From: Lachnospiraceae bacterium UBA7054
Lineage (GTDB): Bacteria > Bacillota > Clostridia > Lachnospirales > Lachnospiraceae
Assembly (NCBI GenBank): GCA_002492725.1
Contig: DLAF01000073.1
Coordinates: forward strand, 1-27,600
Reading direction: 5' to 3'
Length of the DNA stretch: 27,600 nt
Made by a program: the position numbers and the translations under genes. This document shows positions 14,770-20,063 of the stretch, piece after piece. The notes beneath the pieces are model-generated. The model was not told the origin of the DNA. It ran no database searches and saw only the letters and a list, made by a program, of their open reading frames with translations. How positions within the stretch are numbered: the stretch's first letter is position 1; each line of letters begins with the position of its first letter.

Positions 14770-15906
14770 TTACAGGCAGGACAGCATCTGCCTGACACGA
14801 TCGCGGTAGGTGTGTGCGGCCGCCACTTTGTCGTGGCCGTTTTTTGCGATCGCCTGACGTTCGTCTTCGTGTGCCAGGTAATAATCGATCTTTTGCAGGA
14901 GATCCTGTTCGCTTTCATAGCATACAAAGTCTTCCCCTGGGGTAAAGTTTTCAAGAAAATCTTCCTGATAATTGCTTAAGAGAAATCCGCCGCAGCCCAT
15001 GATATCAAAGGCGCGAAGCGGGATGCCGCTCCGAATACTGCGCAGGGAAATGTTCAGATTAATGCGGCTTTTTTTGAAAACCAGAGGCATTTCGGTATAG
15101 TAGTCTGCCGTGCCGTGGTTGCGCAGATTCGACAGGGTAAAGGTCTTGTCAATCGTAAACAGATCCAGCGTGTGCCGCTGCGAGATAGCGGTGAGCAGGC
15201 TGAGACGCTCCAGGCCCGTGAGTTTACGGTTGATTACATACTGCGCGTAGAGATACTCCCTGGTCTCCACGCCGTCCGGATTAGGATCCATAGGAAGCGC
15301 CTGATACAACTCTTCCATTATGGGAGACAATGACTCCTGAATAAAATTATAGCCCTGTATTTGCATCTGGGCGTTCATAAGCCCTTCCAGATAGCCCTTG
15401 GCGTAGTCGGAAAGGGTTTTCATGCGGTCGAAAAAGTTGTGCGACTCGGTGTAGAGGGAGCCCACGAAGGAGACGTCATATGCGGTGGCTGCCGAAAGGC
15501 GATCCAGTCTGTCGGTATTGGCAGCCATGGGCAGATAGTGCACAGTCTTGATTCCGGCTGTTTGAAATTCCCGGCACAGAGCCTTGTCAAAAACATGAAT
15601 GTGGTTGCAGGGGTTGACAGTCGTGTAAGAGTAGAGCATCACGTAGGGGCTGTCGTAGATCCAGGAGAGATAAGGAAGCCCCTCTTTCTTACAGACATTT
15701 GACACCAGCGGAAAATAATTAAAGGAAAAGACGGCGTCGGGCACGGTTTCGTGGAGCTTCTCCATAAGAGCCGCCTCGATTTCCGCATTCTGTCGGGTAT
15801 CTTTATTGGAGAAGGGAAAACAGACAACGCTGTGCCCTTCTTTCATAAATGCATCTTTGATGTCGGCGTTGCCGAAGCTCGCCCATTCAATAAATAGGAT
15901 TTTCAT
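14770..15906 (-). CDS. CgeB-like family glycosyltransferase, 378 aa (second copy in window)
   Basis: This is a paralogue of the gene at 6405-7577. Shared blocks are the N-terminal MKILFIEWASFG, VFSFNYFPLVSNVCKKEGLP (about 59-78), VHYLPMAAN, VSFVGSLYTES, SRINLNISLRSIRSG and DIMGCGGFLLSNYQ, and a C-terminal YYLAHEDERQAIAKNGHDKVA. It is predicted cytoplasmic with a GT-B fold. It is the first gene of the operon with the two GT2-TPR genes. The ATG at 15906 has no Shine-Dalgarno upstream, and the best promoter (15913-15942) would start transcription at about the ATG itself, so a leaderless mRNA is possible. No convincing in-frame start with a ribosome binding site was seen further in, and the N-terminal strand MKILF is needed for the fold. 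Confidence 0.82.
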   Translation of the reverse strand: MKILFIEWASFGNADIKDAFMKEGHSVVCFPFSNKDTRQNAEIEAALMEKLHETVPDAVFSFNYFPLVSNVCKKEGLPYLSWIYDSPYVMLYSYTTVNPCNHIHVFDKALCREFQTAGIKTVHYLPMAANTDRLDRLSAATAYDVSFVGSLYTESHNFFDRMKTLSDYAKGYLEGLMNAQMQIQGYNFIQESLSPIMEELYQALPMDPNPDGVETREYLYAQYVINRKLTGLERLSLLTAISQRHTLDLFTIDKTFTLSNLRNHGTADYYTEMPLVFKKSRINLNISLRSIRSGIPLRAFDIMGCGGFLLSNYQEDFLENFTPGEDFVCYESEQDLLQKIDYYLAHEDERQAIAKNGHDKVAAAHTYRDRVRQMLSCL

Positions 15907-15912
15907 AGGAAC

Positions 15913-15942
15913 ATTGTATCACAGATCGTGCAGTGGTGCAAA
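15913..15942 (-). promoter_or_regulatory. Extended -10 promoter for the glycosyltransferase operon
   Basis: Read on the - strand: TTTGCA (15942-15937), 18-base spacer, TACAAT (15918-15913), with TG one base before the -10. The last base of the -10 is seven bases from the A of the ATG at 15906, so the predicted start of transcription coincides with the start codon. Confidence 0.5.
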
Positions 15943-15988
15943 GGAGAGCGGTGAATCGTGAGATTTTTGAAAATTTTCCAAAAACAGG

Positions 15989-16017
15989 TTGACAGGGAGG
16001 AAAATATGGTTTATTAT
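15989..16017 (+). promoter_or_regulatory. SigA-type promoter of cysK
   Basis: TTGACA (15989-15994), 17-base spacer, TATTAT (16012-16017): consensus -35 and 5/6 -10 at ideal spacing. A/T tracts at 15963-15985 lie upstream and could act as an UP element. The predicted start is near 16024, giving a leader of about 58 nt. Confidence 0.85.
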
Positions 16018-16031
16018 CATTTCATATTAAG

Positions 16032-16048
16032 CCTACTGAATAAGTAGG
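16032..16048. repeat. Inverted repeat just downstream of the cysK promoter (candidate operator)
   Basis: CCTACT (16032-16037), 5-base spacer GAATA, AGTAGG (16043-16048), at about +8 to +25. A repressor bound here would block initiation or early elongation. Many Firmicutes control cysK with the Rrf2-family repressor CymR; whether this repeat is such a site is inference from position. As RNA it is a weak 6-bp hairpin without a T run, so not a terminator. Confidence 0.45.
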
Positions 16049-16081
16049 AAATAAGCAAGAAAGAAAAGGGAGGAACATATC

Positions 16082-17014
16082 ATGGCAAATATCAAAAAAA
16101 GTGCGGCAGAGCTGATTGGACATACGCCGCTGCTGGAAGTCACAAATTACGAGCAAAAAAGCGGCCTTGCGGACGCGACAATTCTGGTAAAGCTGGAATA
16201 CCTGAATCCTGCGGGATCAGTGAAGGACCGCGTTGCCCTGAACATGATCGAGACGGCGGAACGGGAAGGAAAGTTACAACCCGGCGGCACCATCATTGAA
16301 CCCACCAGCGGTAATACAGGGATTGGACTGGCGGCGGTGGCGGCGGCCAAGGGGTATCAGGCAATTCTGACTCTGCCGGAGACCATGAGCGTGGAGCGGC
16401 GAAAGCTCTTGCAGGCATACGGCGCAAAGTTGGTGTTGACGGATGGTGCGCAGGGCATGAAGGGCGCAATCGCAAAAGCGGAGGAATTGCAGGCATCTAC
16501 ACCCGGCTCCATCATTCTGGGGCAGTTTGTGAACCCCGCGAACCCGGCGATCCATAGGGCAACGACCGGTCCGGAGATCTGGGAGGACACAGATGGAAAG
16601 GTGGACATTTTTGTGGCGGGTGTGGGTACCGGCGGCACCATAACGGGTGTTGGCTCTTACTTAAAGGAAAAGAATCCTGCCGTGAAGGTGGTGGCGGTGG
16701 AGCCTGAGAGCAGTCCGGTCCTCTCCGGCGGACAGCCGGGCGCGCACAAGATTCAGGGGATCGGCGCTGGTTTTGTACCCGAGGTTCTGGATACGAATGT
16801 CTACGACGAAATCATCAAAGTGTCAAACGAAGATGCTTTTGCGGCGGGCAGGGCGATTGCCGTGCAGGAGGGTGTGCTGGTGGGCATCTCCTCGGGAGCG
16901 GCACTCCATGCGGCCGCGCAGCTGGCAAAGCGGCCTGAGAATCAGGGGAAGGTGATCGTGGCGCTTCTGCCTGACTCCGGGGACAGATATTTGTCAACAC
17001 CGCTGTTTTCATAA
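16082..17014 (+). CDS. cysK: Cysteine synthase A (O-acetylserine sulfhydrylase), 310 aa
   Basis: This is a PLP enzyme that makes cysteine from O-acetylserine and sulfide in the cytoplasm. Signatures in order: HTPLLEV (14-20), NPAGSVKDR with the Schiff-base lysine K48 (42-50), the substrate loop PTSGNTG (74-80), the phosphate-binding GTGGTITG (182-189), IQGIGAGFVP (224-233), and PDSGDRYLST (297-306) with the serine that contacts the PLP ring nitrogen. Length is normal and no regulatory CBS domain is present, so a cystathionine beta-synthase reading is unlikely. The ATG follows GGGAGGA. It has its own promoter and an adjacent candidate operator. metNIQ follows on the same strand with a separate promoter, so sulfur amino-acid synthesis and uptake are neighbours. 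Confidence 0.96.
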   Translation: MANIKKSAAELIGHTPLLEVTNYEQKSGLADATILVKLEYLNPAGSVKDRVALNMIETAEREGKLQPGGTIIEPTSGNTGIGLAAVAAAKGYQAILTLPETMSVERRKLLQAYGAKLVLTDGAQGMKGAIAKAEELQASTPGSIILGQFVNPANPAIHRATTGPEIWEDTDGKVDIFVAGVGTGGTITGVGSYLKEKNPAVKVVAVEPESSPVLSGGQPGAHKIQGIGAGFVPEVLDTNVYDEIIKVSNEDAFAAGRAIAVQEGVLVGISSGAALHAAAQLAKRPENQGKVIVALLPDSGDRYLSTPLFS

Positions 17015-17060
17015 ATAGTGCAGCCACGCAGATAAGGTCTGGCTGAGCTGTGGCAAAACC

Positions 17061-17089
17061 TTGACATTTTGTCGGTTTCATACTATAGT
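17061..17089 (+). promoter_or_regulatory. SigA-type promoter of metNIQ
   Basis: TTGACA (17061-17066), 17-base spacer, TATAGT (17084-17089). The predicted start is near 17096, leaving only about 39 nt before the metN ATG, too short for an S-box (SAM) riboswitch or a T-box. Read-through from cysK is also possible, because the intervening stem (CAGCCA 17021-17026 with TGGCTG 17040-17045) has no T run. Confidence 0.82.
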
Positions 17090-17134
17090 GAGCAAGGTTA
17101 TAACAATCAGTGAAAGCGTCATGAGGATGAACGG

Positions 17135-18172
17135 ATGGCTGAAATGATAGAAGTACAGGGACTTAGTAAAACCTTCGAGACTGACGATGGTAAGGTGGAA
17201 GCGCTGCATGATATCACGCTCTCGATCGAGGCGGGCGATATCTATGGGATCATCGGAATGTCGGGAGCGGGTAAGAGCACGCTGGTGCGCTGCCTGAACT
17301 TTTTGGAGCGGCCTACGACCGGCACGGTGTGCATCGAGGGGAAGGATCTTAGTGCAATGACACAGTGGCAGCTTCGGGCGATGCGCAGGGAAATCTCCAT
17401 GATCTTTCAACATTTTAATCTGCTGATGCAAAAGAATGTGATTGATAATATCTGTTTTCCGCTGGTAATCGGCGGCATGAAGAAAAAGGAAGCAAGAAAG
17501 CGGGCAAAAGAACTTTTGGAGATCGTGGAGCTGTCGGAGAAAGCCCAAGCCTATCCGTCGCAGCTTTCCGGCGGGCAAAAGCAGAGGGTGGCGATTGCCA
17601 GGGCATTGGCGGCCAATCCGAAGATCCTTTTGTGCGACGAAGCGACAAGTGCGCTTGACCCGCGGACGACGCAGTCTATATTACAGTTATTGAAGGAAAT
17701 CAATCAGAAGTACGGCATTACGATTGTGATCATCACCCACGAAATGTCGGTGGTGCGGGAAATCTGTTCTCATGTGGCGATCATCGGTGAGGGACATTTG
17801 GTGGAGCAGGGCCGTGTTTCCGATATTTTTGCACACCCGAAGACGGCGGAAGCAAAGGAATTGATCCTAAAGGGCAGCGGCACGGACCGCCGCACGCTGG
17901 AAGATCGACAGAAGGAATTGATGAAAGGGAAGTGCTGCGTACGTATCGTATTTTCCGTGAACTCTTCTTTTGAGCCGGTGATTGCGAATATGGTGTTAAA
18001 GTTTGGGCAGCCCATCAATATCCTGCGGGCGGATACCAAGAACGTGGAGGGAATCGCCAGAGGCGAGATGATCTTGAGTCTGCCCGATGACATACAGATG
18101 CAGAAGGAGATGAAGGCCTATCTCACGGAGAGAGGCTTGGCAGTGGAGGAGGTGAACGGTTATGTGGACTAG
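17135..18172 (+). CDS. metN: Methionine-type ABC importer, ATP-binding protein MetN, 345 aa
   Basis: ATPase subunit of the importer; it drives uptake on the cytoplasmic side of the membrane. Walker A is GMSGAGKST (41-49), the signature LSGGQKQR (144-151), Walker B ILLCDEATSALD (164-175), and the switch histidine H202. The last 75 or so residues (from about CCVRIVFSVNSSFEPVIANM) form a NIL domain, the C-terminal sensor that in E. coli MetN binds methionine and inhibits transport when the cytoplasmic pool is high. That domain sets MetN apart from generic amino-acid ABC ATPases. The start follows GAGGA. The 3' end overlaps metI by 11 bases. Given cysK next door and no riboswitch, a cystine or mixed specificity remains possible. 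Confidence 0.94.
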   Translation: MAEMIEVQGLSKTFETDDGKVEALHDITLSIEAGDIYGIIGMSGAGKSTLVRCLNFLERPTTGTVCIEGKDLSAMTQWQLRAMRREISMIFQHFNLLMQKNVIDNICFPLVIGGMKKKEARKRAKELLEIVELSEKAQAYPSQLSGGQKQRVAIARALAANPKILLCDEATSALDPRTTQSILQLLKEINQKYGITIVIITHEMSVVREICSHVAIIGEGHLVEQGRVSDIFAHPKTAEAKELILKGSGTDRRTLEDRQKELMKGKCCVRIVFSVNSSFEPVIANMVLKFGQPINILRADTKNVEGIARGEMILSLPDDIQMQKEMKAYLTERGLAVEEVNGYVD

Positions 18173-18818
18173 CGATCTGACACTGATGATGCTGGAAGGT
18201 GTACGGGACACCCTGCTTATGACACTGCTGTCAACTTTTTTCGGTTATGTATTGGGCCTTCCGTGGGGCATTGTTCTTGCCGTGACGGACAAGACGGGGA
18301 TTCGGCCCAATGCCGTGATCTATAAGGTACTTGACGTGCTGGCCAATATCCTGCGCAGCGTCCCGTTTCTGATCCTTTTGATCCTGGTGATGCCGCTTAC
18401 GAGAGCGATTGTCGGAAAGACTACGGGTTCGATCGCCACCATCGTGCCGCTTACCATTGCGGCGGCGCCTTTTATCGGGCGCATGATTGAATCTTCCATC
18501 AAGGAAGTGGATCATGGCGTGGTGGAAGCGGCGCAGAGCATGGGCGCGGACACGTTTACGATCATCTGGAAGGTGCTTTTGGTGGAGGCGAGGACGTCGA
18601 TTTTAGTGGGCGTGACCATTGCCATCGGCACGATCCTTGGTTATTCCGCGATGGCGGGCGTGGTCGGCGGCGGCGGCCTTGGCGATATTGCCATGCGCTA
18701 CGGTTATTACCGTTACGAGACGCTGATCATGATCGTTTCGGTGGTGCTTTTGGTGGTGTTGGTGCAGATTTTCCAGACGCTGGGGATGCGGCTGTCTGTG
18801 AAGCTGGATAAAAGATAA
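18162..18818 (+). CDS. metI: Methionine-type ABC importer, permease protein MetI, 218 aa
   Basis: Membrane subunit with about five hydrophobic segments (near 15-42, 58-85, 90-106, 148-170 and 186-208). The EAA coupling loop that contacts the ATPase is visible as EAAQSMGADTFTIIWKVLL (122-140). YSAMAGVVGGGGLGDIAMRYGY (about 161-182, in two overlapping parts) is the conserved GG-rich segment of MetI proteins. Length is normal for the family. The ATG lies within the last codons of metN, with GGAGGAGGTGA six bases upstream, indicating coupled translation. metQ follows 22 bases after the stop. Confidence 0.95.
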   Translation: MWTSDLTLMMLEGVRDTLLMTLLSTFFGYVLGLPWGIVLAVTDKTGIRPNAVIYKVLDVLANILRSVPFLILLILVMPLTRAIVGKTTGSIATIVPLTIAAAPFIGRMIESSIKEVDHGVVEAAQSMGADTFTIIWKVLLVEARTSILVGVTIAIGTILGYSAMAGVVGGGGLGDIAMRYGYYRYETLIMIVSVVLLVVLVQIFQTLGMRLSVKLDKR

Positions 18819-18819
18819 A

Positions 18820-18844
18820 GGGAGGAGCGATGAAAAAATTATGA
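18820..18844 (+). other. Four-codon mini-ORF (MKKL) with the metQ ribosome binding site
   Basis: GGGAGGAG (18820-18827) is followed at normal spacing by ATG AAA AAA TTA TGA (18830-18844). The TGA overlaps the metQ ATG (18841) as ATGA. The metQ ATG itself is about 15 bases from the GGAGG, which is long for direct initiation. One extra A in the A6 run (18833-18838) would join the mini-ORF to metQ in frame. Confidence 0.6.
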
Positions 18845-19656
18845 AAAAGAAAGTATTGGTAACTGTTGTGACGGCGGCTCTGGCGCTTGCGGCGCTTACG
18901 GGCTGCAGTGGGAAGAAGGATGACAATACGATTACCGTGGCGGCTTCCGCAACACCTCATGCGGAGATTCTGGAACAGGTGAAGCCGATCCTGGCGGATC
19001 AGGGCTATACGCTGGAGGTCACGGTCTTTAACGACTATGTGCAGCCTAATCAGGTGGTAGAGAGTGGCGAGTACGACGCCAACTACTTCCAGCACATTCC
19101 TTATCTGGATTCCTTTAACGAGGAGCAGGGGACGCATCTGGTGAACGCGGGCGGCATCCATTATGAGCCATTCGGCATCTATCCCGGCACGAAGAGCGAT
19201 CTTTCCGCGATTGCGGACGGAGACACCATTGCGGTTCCCAATGATACCACCAATGAGGCGAGAGCGCTTCTGCTTTTGCAGGACAACGGCATCCTGACCT
19301 TAAAGGCAGGCGTCGGCCTGGAAGCGACGGTGCGGGATATCGAAGAGAACCCTTACAATGTGGAGATTCAGGAGTTGGAAGCGGCACAGGTGCCCCGCGT
19401 GAAGGATGAGGTGGCGTTTGTGGTGTTAAATGGTAACTACGCGATGGAGGCAGGTTTCTCCGTAGCGAAAGATGCGGTGGCCTATGAGCAGTCCGATTCC
19501 GAGGCGGCAAAGACCTACGTGAACGTGATTGCGGTGAAGGAAGGCAATGAGAACAACGAAGGGATCAAGGCGCTGGTGGCGGCGCTGAAATCTGACGCGA
19601 TCAAGGAGTATATTAACAATACTTATGACGGCGGTGTGATTCCGTTCACGGAATAA
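18841..19656 (+). CDS. metQ: Methionine-type ABC importer, substrate-binding lipoprotein MetQ, 271 aa
   Basis: Lipid-anchored extracellular binding protein (NlpA/MetQ family). Residues 1-22 are a lipoprotein signal: a basic start (MKKK), a hydrophobic core, and the lipobox LTGC with C22 as the lipidated residue. The mature part has the family pattern: ITVAASATPHAEILEQVKPI (about 31-50), FNDYVQPNQVVESGEYDANY (about 62-81), FQHIPYLDSFN, a GTKSDL...IAVPNDTTNEARALLLL hinge region (about 118-145), and a C-terminal AIKEYINNTYDGGVIPF. The start at 18841 lacks its own well-spaced ribosome binding site, because the mini-ORF at 18830 uses it. It is the last gene of metNIQ and is followed by two hairpins. 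Confidence 0.95.
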   Translation: MKKKVLVTVVTAALALAALTGCSGKKDDNTITVAASATPHAEILEQVKPILADQGYTLEVTVFNDYVQPNQVVESGEYDANYFQHIPYLDSFNEEQGTHLVNAGGIHYEPFGIYPGTKSDLSAIADGDTIAVPNDTTNEARALLLLQDNGILTLKAGVGLEATVRDIEENPYNVEIQELEAAQVPRVKDEVAFVVLNGNYAMEAGFSVAKDAVAYEQSDSEAAKTYVNVIAVKEGNENNEGIKALVAALKSDAIKEYINNTYDGGVIPFTE

Positions 19657-19658
19657 GA

Positions 19659-19706
19659 AGTACATCAAAAGACGTCCCGTCATAGGACGGGACGCCAAGA
19701 TGTACT
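19659..19706. repeat. Large two-part inverted repeat after metQ
   Basis: Outer arms AGTACATC (19659-19666) and GATGTACT (19699-19706); inner arms CGTCCCGTC (19673-19681) and GACGGGACG (19686-19694) around the loop ATAG. This makes 17 perfect base pairs with one small internal loop. No T run follows, so it is not a classical terminator. It begins three bases after the metQ stop and may protect the 3' end, pause polymerase, or be a repeat element. Confidence 0.7.
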
Positions 19707-19719
19707 AAATCTCATTCCA

Positions 19720-19753
19720 GAGAATGCCTGAAAAACGGCATTCTCCGCTTTTT
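19720..19753 (+). terminator. Intrinsic terminator of metNIQ
   Basis: GAGAATGCC (19720-19728), 8-base loop, GGCATTCTC (19737-19745), then CGC and five T (19749-19753). The three bases between stem and T run make it less ideal than the other terminators here, but it is the best stop signal downstream of metQ. Confidence 0.7.
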
Positions 19754-19755
19754 AC

Positions 19756-19947
19756 TCATTCTTTGATTTTATCAATATCGGCAAGATTAACGCCTGAAAC
19801 CTGTAAGATGGCTTTCAGTGAGAGATATTCATCTTTTAGCTCGGCATATGTTTTTACAGCGTTTTCTTCTTTTGCCAATGCCATATATTTCTGAATCTTC
19901 TTAAAATCGTCAATAGCAGCTTTGGTTACTTCCAGACTGGTTGGCAT
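19756..19947 (-). CDS. Small hypothetical helical protein, 63 aa
   Basis: I do not recognise this protein. It is charged and probably all-helical (LEVTKAAIDDFKKIQKYMAL, then KTYAELKDEYLSLKAIL), ends GVNLADIDKIKE, and has no cysteine, signal peptide or membrane segment. I chose the ATG at 19947 because AGGTGAT lies just upstream of it; the frame extends to an ATG at 19977 with no ribosome binding site. A near-consensus promoter (19993-20021) faces it, which supports a real gene. It runs toward metQ and away from addB, and no partner gene is adjacent. The alternating pattern could suit a small regulatory or antitoxin-like helical protein, but nothing in the sequence shows that. Confidence 0.6.
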   Translation of the reverse strand: MPTSLEVTKAAIDDFKKIQKYMALAKEENAVKTYAELKDEYLSLKAILQVSGVNLADIDKIKE

Positions 19948-19980
19948 ATCATCACCTACTTTCTTTATCAGGGTCATTCA

Positions 19981-19989
19981 TGTTATAAT
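19981..19989 (+). promoter_or_regulatory. Possible extended -10 promoter for addBA
   Basis: TGTTATAAT (19981-19989) gives a perfect -10 with the TG extension; the -35 region (19961-19966, TTCTTT) is poor. Transcription would start near 19996, about 68 nt before the addB ATG. It overlaps the start region of the opposite promoter. Confidence 0.35.
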
Positions 19990-19992
19990 TTT

Positions 19993-20021
19993 ATTATAAA
20001 AGTTTTTGGATAAGGTGTAAA
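19993..20021 (-). promoter_or_regulatory. SigA-type promoter for the small hypothetical gene
   Basis: Read on the - strand: TTTACA (20021-20016), 17-base spacer, TATAAT (19998-19993). The predicted start is near 19986, about 39 nt before the ATG at 19947. Confidence 0.7.
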
Positions 20022-20063
20022 GTTTATTTTGGATGAACAGCGTGTCATTGCGGAAGGGAAACC

